10,383 bases of DNA from Deltaproteobacteria bacterium (GCA_003647095.1 QMME01000118.1:1-10383); one strand, 5' to 3'; numbered from the stretch's first letter, positions 1 to 6,074 are shown. The notes: generated by a model not told the origin, from the letters alone. Numbers and translations: made by a program.

Positions 1-7
1 AACCCTC

Positions 8-53
8 GCCGACAATTGCCGGCCTGGTATTACCCGTGACTCGGGCACACGGG
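8..53. repeat. short inverted repeats after the envelope operon
   Basis: Positions 8-23 form a near-perfect 16-base palindrome centred on AATT with one mismatched pair. Positions 33-38 (CCCGTG) and 48-53 (CACGGG) form a 6-bp inverted repeat with a 9-base loop. Both lie just downstream of the last minus-strand gene of the envelope operon. The second could be a weak transcript-end hairpin, but no T-run follows on the minus strand, so an intrinsic terminator is not supported. The first could belong to the control region of a gene outside the window. Confidence 0.25.
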
Positions 54-68
54 CGTCGACATGGCTAC

Positions 69-668
69 TTACAGGGGAAATGTATAGCCGAGCACCAGCC
101 GAGTGCTGATCCAGATGCCGTTACCGTCGATGGCGCCGCAAGCCAGCGACTCCGCCGCCAGCCACAAACCGCGTATGGGCGTGTACCAGCCGACTCCTCC
201 TCCTGCCGACCAGGCCAGTTGGGTGCCCTCGGCCAGGTTCTCGATGCGCAGCAGGATATTGGGATACACCCAGCGGAACCCCACTCCGCCACGCGCGAAC
301 AGGTCCCAGGAACCCAGCAACCAACGCAGCTTCATACCCAGCAGGGCCACCTGAGTGGCAAAGCTACCCGGAGCCGGCGGGTAGGGCTGGGCGGTGTCGT
401 TGCTGCCCGTATGCCAGCCGGCCTCCACCGCCAGCCAATCGAACAGGTCGTATGCCACGGACAACGAAAAGGCCGGTCCGGGCCGGCTGGCCTCGCCAAC
501 CTCGCCCGCCCACAAGGCCGGTCCCGTTCCTGCCGATACCGACAATCCCCGCACCGCGGGCAGGGAGGTGTCGCAGGCGGCCAGGTCGGCTTCCTCTCCA
601 GCACGGACAGGCTGCCCGGCCAGGGCAGCCAGGAGCAACCAGGCAAGCGATCCAGTCGACAATCTCAC
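69..668 (-). CDS. small outer-membrane beta-barrel protein
   Basis: Predicted 199-residue exported protein. The start is a GTG overlapping the stop of the upstream lipoprotein gene by four bases (GTGA); it gives a clean Sec signal peptide with a hydrophobic core at about residues 8-18 and a likely cut after Val-Arg-Ala at 21-23. An in-frame ATG further upstream would add 42 residues that lie over the lipoprotein gene and would bury the signal peptide. The mature part alternates aromatic or hydrophobic residues with small or polar ones and is rich in Gly and Trp. Strand-like stretches lie near 43-55, 66-86, 105-115, 122-133, 151-173 and 185-197, and the protein ends in Tyr-Thr-Phe-Pro-Leu. This suits a small barrel of about eight strands, in the style of the outer-membrane beta-barrel proteins of myxobacteria. 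It is last in an operon with an AgmX-like protein and a lipoprotein, so it is probably the outer-membrane partner of that complex. Fold class is fairly secure; exact family and cargo are unknown. Confidence 0.72.
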   Translation of the reverse strand: MRLSTGSLAWLLLAALAGQPVRAGEEADLAACDTSLPAVRGLSVSAGTGPALWAGEVGEASRPGPAFSLSVAYDLFDWLAVEAGWHTGSNDTAQPYPPAPGSFATQVALLGMKLRWLLGSWDLFARGGVGFRWVYPNILLRIENLAEGTQLAWSAGGGVGWYTPIRGLWLAAESLACGAIDGNGIWISTRLVLGYTFPL

Positions 669-1288
669 GGCCACCCCCCAGCATCCACCAGCACGGAAAA
701 TACCGCTTCCACCGGGCCGGGACGACCACTTTCCAGCGTCAGCCCCAGCAGCAGGCCCTGCAACCCCGGCAGGGCGGTGCTGTCCTGCTGGCACTGGGGA
801 TGCAAGGCGGTGGCGATCTCCACCTCGGCCCGCTCTATATCCTCGCTGGCGAAGCCCATGCGTACCGAGGCCCCGGCCAGCAGGTGATGATGGTGCTCGG
901 CCAGCAGTTCGACATCAGCCATACCGGCCACCTGCTGGGGAGGAATCTCCTGGTCGCTTACCCGTCGTCCCAGCCAGATCATCACTGCCGCTTCGCTGGA
1001 GCCGGTGTTGCCCAGGGTATAGTCCACCTGCAGGGAGAAATCTCCCACCCGCAGCACCGGGAAGCGGCAGTTGCAGTCCTCACCGCCGTCGGCCAGGCAC
1101 TGCTCGAGCTGCTGCTGCTCGTCGATGGCGGACTGGTCGAGCGGCAGCAGGAAGCTGTGCGCCACCGAGTCCTGTTGCAACGGGCCGGGGACCTGCAGCA
1201 GGTAGGGACCGTAATAGCGCTCGGCACGACAACCGGCCAGCAGCAATGGCAACAACAACGGCCACACCAGGGATGCGATCTTCATCAT
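665..1288 (-). CDS. lipoprotein of unknown function in AgmX operon
   Basis: Predicted 207-residue lipoprotein. The start ATG overlaps the stop of the AgmX-like gene by four bases (ATGA); a second ATG follows at once, so the start could be one codon later. Residues 1-20 are a lipoprotein signal: Lys3, a Leu-rich core, then the lipobox Leu-Ala-Gly-Cys with the lipidated Cys at 20. Residue 21 is Arg rather than Asp, so outer-membrane retention is plausible, although the Asp+2 rule comes from enterics. The mature part looks mostly beta-stranded, has further cysteines at 64, 72, 74 and 166 that could form disulphides, and carries four consecutive histidines at 132-135. I recognise no named domain. 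The gene lies between a TonB-like inner-membrane protein and an outer-membrane barrel with overlaps on both sides, which suggests co-translation and assembly in one envelope complex. Lipoprotein nature is clear; function is not. Confidence 0.78.
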   Translation of the reverse strand: MMKIASLVWPLLLPLLLAGCRAERYYGPYLLQVPGPLQQDSVAHSFLLPLDQSAIDEQQQLEQCLADGGEDCNCRFPVLRVGDFSLQVDYTLGNTGSSEAAVMIWLGRRVSDQEIPPQQVAGMADVELLAEHHHHLLAGASVRMGFASEDIERAEVEIATALHPQCQQDSTALPGLQGLLLGLTLESGRPGPVEAVFSVLVDAGGWP

Positions 1289-2685
1289 TTCCGCCCGAAA
1301 GTGAAGGGATAGATGACTCTCACCTTGCCGCCCCGCGGCCTGGGGAAACGCCAGCGCTTGATGAAGCGCATCAGGCAACTGGCCACCGCCCGGGCGGCCC
1401 GGGCCTGGCTGAGGGTGTTTTCCGGCACCTTGATGCGTCCCACGCGACCGCTGGTATCGATGATGAAATCCACCGTCACCCGGCCCCGCAGGGTGGGAAA
1501 GCGCATCAGCTGCGACTCGTAGCAGTAGCGGATGGCCCCCTTGTTGGCCGAGACCACCTGGAATATCTCCCGCCGGGAAAGCTCCCCGCCGGTGACCTGG
1601 GCACCGCTGGAGGGCATGGCGACCGTCACCGCCATTTCCCGCCTGCCGCCGAGGCGGCTGCCCCGGCCGGCTCGACGTCCGGCGCTGCCGGTTCGGTCGC
1701 TGATCTGCCGCGACAGGCCTTCTCCCAGTGCCTCGCCGCTGGTGGGCCGGGCCAGCAGGGCGTCGCTGGTGGCCAGGCCTCCCTGCCCGACCGACGTCAG
1801 CAGCCGCGCCCGGGCCGTGCCCCGCTCCAGCCGGCGCACGGCTTCGTTGAGATCCATCCCCAGCCCGCCATCACCCAGCACGTCCTTGAGGGGACCGGTC
1901 CGGCGGGCCTTTCCCAGTGCCCCCACCAGGCCCTTGCGGGCCACCTTGGCCCGCAGCTTTCGTTCTTCGGCGCTCAGCGCCCGCTCCTGGCCGTTGCCGG
2001 TGACTTCCTTCCTGGAGGGCCGGGTCCGTCGCCTGCGCCTGGCTGCTTCCTGGCGACGCCGGCGGGCTCGCTGCTCGATCTTGCGCATGTCCTTCTTGAA
2101 CTCGACCAGCGCCCGGCGATCCTGGACGATGAAGGAAGCCAGCCGATCGGGTAGCTGCTCTATGGTCATCTCCGGCCGGGTTCCGGCAAACAACCGGGAT
2201 ACGAAGGAAAACAGCACCATCACCGCCAGCGCCAACCCGAACAGCTTGCCGGTGAAGCGATCGGCTCCCAGGACCTGACTCAAGGCGGCGCGCGGGGCTT
2301 TCTCGGCAACCGGCACCACCCAGAACCCCAGCCCCACCTGTCCGAACACCAGCACCCCGCCGTCACCCTCCGCCAGGTCAACCTGTAGGCTGCCGTTGGC
2401 GCCGCCGTTCAAGCCCTCGGTGGCCAGCATCTGGCCGATGTCCTGTTCGCGCCCGGTCAGGAAGACCGATCCGTGCATCCCCGGGCGCAGCAACAGGGTG
2501 GCCCGGCCCCGGCCAACCAGGAGCAACTTCCTGCGCCGCCGGGTCAGTCCCTGCCCCTGGAGAACGAAGGTGGCTCCGGGGGCCGCGCCGACAGAGACCT
2601 TCTGGCCCGGTGCAAAGAGCCTGTCCTCGAGCAAGGTATCGTGCCAGACCAGCAGGCAACGGAGTTTTGTTTGTTTTCCGGCCAT
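1285..2685 (-). CDS. AgmX/PglI C-terminal domain (TonB-like) membrane protein
   Basis: Predicted 466-residue inner-membrane protein of the type named after the Myxococcus gliding proteins AgmX and PglI. Residues 5-130 form a beta-rich, FHA-like or sandwich-like region, probably cytoplasmic. Residues 147-165 are a single hydrophobic membrane segment. Residues 200-226 are strongly basic with two Arg clusters (208-211 and 216-220), followed by a charged, low-complexity linker to about 370. Residues 370-466 match the AgmX/PglI C-terminal domain: the Arg-Tyr-Cys-Tyr-Glu motif at 386-390, the Gly-Arg-Val-x-Val-x-Phe strand from 401, the Arg-Trp-x-Phe-Pro-x-Pro turn at 444-450 and the closing Tyr-Pro-Phe-x-Phe at 459-463. 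Such domains resemble the TonB C-terminus and are thought to couple inner-membrane energy to outer-membrane partners. The ATG at 2685 was chosen because a promoter ends about 20 bases upstream and an AGGGA ribosome site precedes it; the longer in-frame start at 2853 would lie upstream of that promoter. First gene of a three-gene operon. No ExbB/ExbD-type motor genes are in view. Confidence 0.82.
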   Translation of the reverse strand: MAGKQTKLRCLLVWHDTLLEDRLFAPGQKVSVGAAPGATFVLQGQGLTRRRRKLLLVGRGRATLLLRPGMHGSVFLTGREQDIGQMLATEGLNGGANGSLQVDLAEGDGGVLVFGQVGLGFWVVPVAEKAPRAALSQVLGADRFTGKLFGLALAVMVLFSFVSRLFAGTRPEMTIEQLPDRLASFIVQDRRALVEFKKDMRKIEQRARRRRQEAARRRRRTRPSRKEVTGNGQERALSAEERKLRAKVARKGLVGALGKARRTGPLKDVLGDGGLGMDLNEAVRRLERGTARARLLTSVGQGGLATSDALLARPTSGEALGEGLSRQISDRTGSAGRRAGRGSRLGGRREMAVTVAMPSSGAQVTGGELSRREIFQVVSANKGAIRYCYESQLMRFPTLRGRVTVDFIIDTSGRVGRIKVPENTLSQARAARAVASCLMRFIKRWRFPRPRGGKVRVIYPFTFGRK

Positions 2686-2706
2686 GTTCCCTGTCTTTGC
2701 AGGCGG

Positions 2707-2735
2707 ATTGTCCGATACCGAAGATGACGTGTCAA
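2707..2735 (-). promoter_or_regulatory. sigma70-type promoter of the AgmX operon
   Basis: On the minus strand a perfect TTGACA (-35, at 2735-2730) is followed after exactly 17 bases by GACAAT (-10, at 2712-2707, four of six consensus bases). Transcription would start near 2700, leaving a leader of about 15 bases with the AGGGA ribosome site before the ATG at 2685. This is the best promoter match in the window and it fixes the start of the AgmX-like gene. Confidence 0.6.
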
Positions 2736-2742
2736 GATGACA
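2725..2742. promoter_or_regulatory. overlapping palindromes over the -35 box (candidate operator)
   Basis: TGTCA-AGA-TGACA (2730-2742) is a perfect 5-bp inverted repeat. It overlaps a second one, TGAC-GT-GTCA (2725-2734), and GATGAC occurs twice, 13 bases apart (2723-2728 and 2736-2741). The cluster covers the -35 box of the minus-strand promoter, where a bound repressor or activator would act. No regulator can be named from the motif. Confidence 0.3.
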
Positions 2743-2801
2743 AAAGATCCTGAATGTTCCGTTACGGCCGGCTTGATCGGCAGCTCCAGATGTGTTTTGT
2801 G

Positions 2802-2826
2802 TCTCCGCAGGGAACAATTGCGGAGG
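2802..2826 (+). promoter_or_regulatory. hairpin sequestering the RBS of the DUF1820 gene
   Basis: CTCCGCA (2803-2809) pairs perfectly with TGCGGAG (2819-2825), and a U-G pair (2802/2826) extends the stem to eight pairs around a nine-base loop. The 3' arm contains the whole GGAGG ribosome binding site (2822-2826), which stands four bases before the ATG at 2831. If transcription starts upstream of 2802, the folded leader would block translation, so a protein, a small RNA or temperature could control this gene. The pairing is seen directly; the regulation is inferred. Confidence 0.45.
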
Positions 2827-2830
2827 ATAA

Positions 2831-3187
2831 ATGGTATCGGGCAAGACCCGCAAGAACGATGAACAGTACTATGTGGTGACCTATCGCGATCCGGTGGAAG
2901 ACAAGATCGTATCCCTGAAGGCGCGCCGTATAGGCGATTCCTCGCTGGGGCTTGCCTTTGTATGCATCTCGGAGTTCATCTTCGAGACCAGCCCGCTGCT
3001 GGTCAACCCGGACGAAGAGGCCATGAAAAAGAAGTTCGCCGACATCCACAGTCTGCACCTGTCCATCTACAGTATAGTCTCCATTGCCGAGGTAGGTGGC
3101 AGCCACCAGGGGCTCAAGTTCACGAAGGACAAGTCCAACCTGGTGGTTCTGCCCAACCCCTCGGACAAGGGGGAAGGGGGGCGATAG
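2831..3187 (+). CDS. DUF1820 family protein
   Basis: Predicted 118-residue soluble protein without signal peptide or membrane segment. From residue 13 to 110 it follows the DUF1820 pattern: an opening strand (YYVVTY), a segment with Ala-Arg-Arg at 31-33, the conserved core Ser-Glu-Phe-Ile-Phe (47-51), then Leu-Leu-Val-Asn-Pro-Asp-Glu-Glu (56-63), a Lys-rich helix with Phe69, a strand ending Ile-Ala-Glu-Val (85-88) and a C-terminal Leu-Pro-Asn-Pro (107-110). The family is small (about 100 residues), best known from gammaproteobacteria, and has no assigned function that I know of. The start is supported by GGAGG four bases upstream, though that site is buried in a hairpin. The gene is divergent from the AgmX operon and separated by 112 bases from the response regulator downstream, so it may be monocistronic. 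Family assignment is from memory of the pattern. Confidence 0.7.
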   Translation: MVSGKTRKNDEQYYVVTYRDPVEDKIVSLKARRIGDSSLGLAFVCISEFIFETSPLLVNPDEEAMKKKFADIHSLHLSIYSIVSIAEVGGSHQGLKFTKDKSNLVVLPNPSDKGEGGR

Positions 3188-3299
3188 ATGCACAAATACC
3201 GCCAGTTATTACAAAGAGTTACGCTACACCCTTGTCAGCCTGGAGGCAGTTGCGCTATGTGAATACAGTGGTCAGCACTAGTATGGGGAGGGCGGTTAC
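3188..3299 (+). promoter_or_regulatory. spacer upstream of the response regulator, with hairpin and weak promoter
   Basis: A hairpin pairs ATACAGTG (3263-3270) with CACT-A-GTAT (3276-3284): eight pairs, one bulged A, five-base loop. It stands directly before the strong ribosome site GGAGG at 3287-3291, eight bases ahead of the ATG at 3300. A weak promoter match, TTGTCA (3232-3237) and TATGTG (3256-3261) with an 18-base spacer, precedes it. The hairpin could be an operator or an mRNA structure; there is no T-run, so it is not a terminator. Confidence 0.25.
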
Positions 3300-4010
3300 A
3301 TGAAAGACGAACAGAGGATCGATGACATGAGCCTGGAAGATCTCGGCTACACCCTGTTGCTCGACAGCCGGGCCAACCTCATGGTGGTCGACGACGAGGA
3401 CGTGGTGCGACTGGTCTTCGAGGGGTTGTTCCACGACAGCGGTCACGAACTGCTGTTCGCCGCCAGCGCCGGCGAAGCCATCGAGCTGCTGAACGATCGT
3501 GAACTCGACCTGCTCATCGTCGACAAGAACCTGCCCGACATGTCGGGAATCGAGCTGGCCCGGCGGGTACGCCGGCAACGCCCCAATACGGATTTTTTGG
3601 TCATCACCGGCTACGGCTCCTATGAATCGGCCCTCGAGGCCTTGCGCCTGGGGGCCCTGGACTACCTGGAAAAACCTTTTGATGACGTGGAGTTGTTGCG
3701 TCAGAAGGTGGAGCTGGCCATCCAGCACCAGCGGTTGCAGCTTGAAAACAGCATCCTGGCCGAGCAACTCAGGGCGGCCTTGAACGAGCTTGACGACCTG
3801 CACAGGAAACCGGCGATACCGGCCGCTACCGGCGACCGGAAACTCGAACAGCGGGTCCTGGCCACGGCCTCCAGCCTGGTGGTGCAGGCCTACAACCAGC
3901 TCAACACCCTTGCCGCCGCCGGCAAGATCTCCAAAAGCTCGCTGCGGGCCGTGCAGGGCCTGCTGGCCGAGACCTGGAAGCTGTTGGAGAGAAGAGGGGA
4001 GACGGGTTGA
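3300..4010 (+). CDS. orphan receiver-domain response regulator, no DNA-binding domain
   Basis: Predicted 236-residue cytoplasmic protein. Residues 26-142 form a CheY-like receiver: acidic pair Asp31-Asp32, phospho-acceptor Asp75 in Val-Asp-Lys-Asn-Leu-Pro-Asp, switch residue Thr103 in Ile-Thr-Gly-Tyr-Gly, and Lys125 in Glu-Lys-Pro-Phe. All catalytic positions are intact, so it should accept phosphate from a histidine kinase, but no kinase is in the window. A 25-residue N-terminal extension precedes the domain. Residues 130-168 look like a coiled coil, and 180-236 form a helical tail that matches no helix-turn-helix, GGDEF, HD-GYP or AAA+ module I know. Output is therefore probably protein-protein contact. 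The start is supported by GGAGG at 3287-3291. The gene ends in TGATG, shared with a small lipoprotein gene, so the two are likely translated together. Receiver identity is secure; the output is unknown. Confidence 0.88.
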   Translation: MKDEQRIDDMSLEDLGYTLLLDSRANLMVVDDEDVVRLVFEGLFHDSGHELLFAASAGEAIELLNDRELDLLIVDKNLPDMSGIELARRVRRQRPNTDFLVITGYGSYESALEALRLGALDYLEKPFDDVELLRQKVELAIQHQRLQLENSILAEQLRAALNELDDLHRKPAIPAATGDRKLEQRVLATASSLVVQAYNQLNTLAAAGKISKSSLRAVQGLLAETWKLLERRGETG

Positions 4011-4294
4011 TGAGGGTACGGATCGCGCTTTTGGCTCTGGCCATGATGGCCTTCACCTCCTGCTACTACATCGGCTGTTACTCGGTGCACGACGCCTGCT
4101 ATGCCTGCTGCAAGGAAACCCTCAAGGAGATGCGCAAGGTCTGGGGCGGCAAGCGCGCCTACGATGCCCGCGAGCCGTGTACCGAGGAGTGCGAAGACCT
4201 GGCCAACGAACACAACAAGGACGGTTACTGGGTGGAGCGCCACCAGGCCTGCCGCTATGGCAATCCCGACATGTGGCTGGAAAAGGTGAAATAG
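4010..4294 (+). CDS. small cysteine-rich lipoprotein, unknown function
   Basis: Predicted 94-residue lipoprotein. The ATG shares its A with the TGA of the response regulator (TGATG), a sign of translational coupling. An in-frame TTG one codon earlier is possible but less likely. Residues 1-17 form a signal with Arg2 and Arg4 and a hydrophobic core, ending in the lipobox Phe-Thr-Ser-Cys with Cys18 as the lipid site. The mature chain is remarkably Cys-rich for its size: Cys18, 23, 30, 33, 34, 57, 61 and 81, including Cys-x2-Cys-Cys and Cys-x3-Cys spacings, and also rich in Tyr, Glu and Lys. These could form disulphides in the periplasm or bind a metal. I recognise no family. Sharing an operon with an orphan receiver protein suggests a signalling or envelope-sensing link, which is inference. 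The gene ends nine bases before the convergent aldolase-like gene, with no visible terminator between them. Confidence 0.75.
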   Translation: MRVRIALLALAMMAFTSCYYIGCYSVHDACYACCKETLKEMRKVWGGKRAYDAREPCTEECEDLANEHNKDGYWVERHQACRYGNPDMWLEKVK

Positions 4295-4303
4295 GCAGTC
4301 GGG

Positions 4304-5956
4304 TCAGTCGTCGTAGTCGCCGGAGGGTCCGCGGTCACCGCCCAGCGCCCGGGCCTTTTCCCTCAGCTTCGGCTCGGTCCATTCCGCCGGGTCTTCCAGG
4401 CGTTCCACCTTGGGACCGGCGTCGTGGGAGCCGCGTTCGAGGATTTCTTCGATCACCAGCTCGGCGGTATCGGCGGAGTTGAACACCTCGGTCATGAGCC
4501 GGTAACAGAAGTTTTCCACCCGCTTGGCCATGCGTTGGCGTACCGGCTGGGGCTGGGCCAGCAGCAGGTTTTCGAAGGGCAGGTTCAGCTTCTTGTAGCT
4601 GCCACCCTGCCAGCCCTGCTGCTCGGCGTAGGCTACCATGCGAGCCCACATTTCTTCGCTCACACCTTCTCCCGGCACCTTGATGAAACGCCCCTGTTCG
4701 TCCAGCTGGGCATTGCCGTAGTCGTTGACTTCCAGGCCCCAGGACAGCATCTGCAGGGCAGTGGCCACGTTGGCCTTGGTTGTGCGGGTACGGCGGGCGA
4801 TCTGGCGCAGGCGCTCGGTGTTGTTGCCGGAAGTGCCGTGTTGCGCTCCCGACACCCGGTAGGGTTCCAGGGCCGCGTGGATCTCGGCCGTCAGCTCCAC
4901 CTGGATGCCCTGGTCGCTGGCCTGGATGCCGTGGGTGGTACCGTTGTTCAGCGCGATCCAGTCGGCGAACACCCCGTGGGCGTTGAGCGCCCGGATATGG
5001 TAGAGAGCATCTTCACGGGTGGACAGGCCCTGCGAGCCCTTGATCTCGCCCACCTCGGTCTCCAGCCCGGCCCAGGAGGGAACCAGGGGAGCCAGCTCCA
5101 GGTTGGCCAGGACGTTCTCGTCCTCGCGCAGGTGGGAGGCGTCGATGGCGATGGAGGTCACACCCTGCTCGAACAGGGAGGGGATCTCCAGCCGGGCAAC
5201 GGCAACGTCGCTCCACTTCTTGATGCCGTAATGATCGGCGTGAACGGCCACGGGAACGGTGATGCCCAGCTCGTTGGCCACGGCATCCACCTGGCGGGCC
5301 AGGTTCCACAGGTTGACGGCGCAGTAGGCCCCGGTACCGCCCTCGGAGCGGGCGATCTCGATGATCACCGCCGCCCGGGCCCGCTGGGCCGCCTGCAGTA
5401 CCCCGCGAATGACGAAGCTGTTGCGCGCGTTGGCGGCCAGGGCGATGGCCTGGCCCCGGCGCAGCATGGCCCGGTCGATATACTTGCCGCCGACGATGAG
5501 CGCCCGCGAGTTGGGAAACAGCCGGCGCACGGTGGGAGGCCGCCCCAGGGCCAGGGCACGTTCGAACCTGCGCCCGCCGATGAGCGGCGTGCGACGTACC
5601 GCCTGGCGGACCTTCCGCTTAGCCTGTTCGAGCTTCTTGCCGGCCCGGCGGGCCGCCGGCTTGCGGGTGGCCTTCTCGATCTTCTTGCCCACCTTCCTGA
5701 CCGCCCGCTTGACCTGGCGCACCGCGGGTTTTCGGGCCAGTTTCTTCACCGCCCGCTTGACCTTCCGGGCGGCCTTCTTCACCGCGGGCTTTTTCTTCGC
5801 CGCCTTCTTCTTGACCGGCTTCTTCCCGGTGGACTTCTTCTTCGTTGCCTTTTTCTTCGTTGCCTTCTTCTTCGTTGCCTTCTTCCTGGTTGCCTTCTTC
5901 CCGGTGGACCTTCCGGCTGCTTTCTTCCTGCCGGTAGCTTTCTTCTTCGCTGCCAT
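4304..5956 (-). CDS. class II fructose-bisphosphate aldolase-like enzyme with histone-H1-like N-terminal tail
   Basis: Predicted 550-residue protein in two parts. Residues 1-125 are a Lys/Ala/Arg-rich tail with Lys-Lys-Ala-Thr-Lys repeats (about 21-42), resembling the tails of histone H1, chlamydial Hc2 and AlgP; it should be very basic and bind nucleic acid or another polyanion. From about residue 150 it follows the class II (zinc) aldolase barrel: catalytic Asp241 and zinc ligand His242 in His-Ala-Asp-His, Asp272-x-Ser-His at 272-275, Glu299/Glu301 in Leu-Glu-Thr-Glu-Val-Gly, zinc ligand His342 in Thr-His-Gly, and His373 in Gln-His-Gly-Thr-Ser-Gly. Family members cleave fructose 1,6-bisphosphate to DHAP and glyceraldehyde 3-phosphate or act on related sugars. 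The usual Asn-x-Asp-Thr substrate motif reads Asn396-Val-Ala-Thr, so the substrate may differ. At 550 residues it is much longer than the usual 280-360. The ATG at 5956 has a strong GGGAGG about eight bases upstream; earlier in-frame codons lack a ribosome site and run through the promoter region. Monocistronic. Family confident, substrate and tail role open. Confidence 0.83.
   Translation of the reverse strand: MAAKKKATGRKKAAGRSTGKKATRKKATKKKATKKKATKKKSTGKKPVKKKAAKKKPAVKKAARKVKRAVKKLARKPAVRQVKRAVRKVGKKIEKATRKPAARRAGKKLEQAKRKVRQAVRRTPLIGGRRFERALALGRPPTVRRLFPNSRALIVGGKYIDRAMLRRGQAIALAANARNSFVIRGVLQAAQRARAAVIIEIARSEGGTGAYCAVNLWNLARQVDAVANELGITVPVAVHADHYGIKKWSDVAVARLEIPSLFEQGVTSIAIDASHLREDENVLANLELAPLVPSWAGLETEVGEIKGSQGLSTREDALYHIRALNAHGVFADWIALNNGTTHGIQASDQGIQVELTAEIHAALEPYRVSGAQHGTSGNNTERLRQIARRTRTTKANVATALQMLSWGLEVNDYGNAQLDEQGRFIKVPGEGVSEEMWARMVAYAEQQGWQGGSYKKLNLPFENLLLAQPQPVRQRMAKRVENFCYRLMTEVFNSADTAELVIEEILERGSHDAGPKVERLEDPAEWTEPKLREKARALGGDRGPSGDYDD
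5835..5900 (-). repeat. 15-bp tandem repeat coding the Lys-rich tail
   Basis: The hexamer GTTGCC recurs at 5844, 5859, 5874 and 5889, marking four near-identical 15-base units that encode Lys-Lys-Ala-Thr-Lys repeats on the minus strand. A flanking CCGGTGGAC appears on both sides of the array (from 5826 and from 5901). In-frame units of 15 bases can change in number by slippage without breaking the gene, so tail length may vary among relatives. Confidence 0.7.
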
Positions 5957-6021
5957 CTTCCACCTCCCTGGTCGCGGGTCACTGGCCATCTGGTTTTCTG
6001 CTCTTCCGGTCTCGCGGCAGG

Positions 6022-6050
6022 AGTGTAGTTGTTCCGCAGGCTCTATGCAA
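6022..6050 (-). promoter_or_regulatory. candidate promoter of the aldolase-like gene
   Basis: On the minus strand TTGCAT (6050-6045) is followed after 17 bases by TACACT (6027-6022), which matches four of six -10 bases. The start would fall near 6015, giving a leader of about 60 bases before the ATG at 5956. The -35 match is modest. Confidence 0.35.
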
Positions 6051-6074
6051 GCGGGTATTGCTCGCTGAATACTC

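Noticed and set aside
394..2154. Long plus-strand open frame across the AgmX operon
   Set aside because: Low-complexity Pro/Ala/Arg translation without domains; it lies antisense to three overlapping genes with signal peptides, a lipobox and a known C-terminal domain. High GC makes such frames common.
2686..2853. Upstream extension of the AgmX-like protein to a start at 2853
   Set aside because: It would start before the TTGACA/GACAAT promoter, run through the divergent control region and overlap the DUF1820 start; the added residues show no domain.
4295..4303. Terminator between the convergent lipoprotein and aldolase genes
   Set aside because: Only nine bases separate the stops, and I see no stem followed by a T-run on either strand.
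4424..6028. Long plus-strand open frame opposite the aldolase
   Set aside because: Its translation is Gly/Leu-rich and ends in repetitive Leu/Arg stretches that mirror the Lys-rich tail; the minus strand has clear aldolase motifs and a ribosome site.
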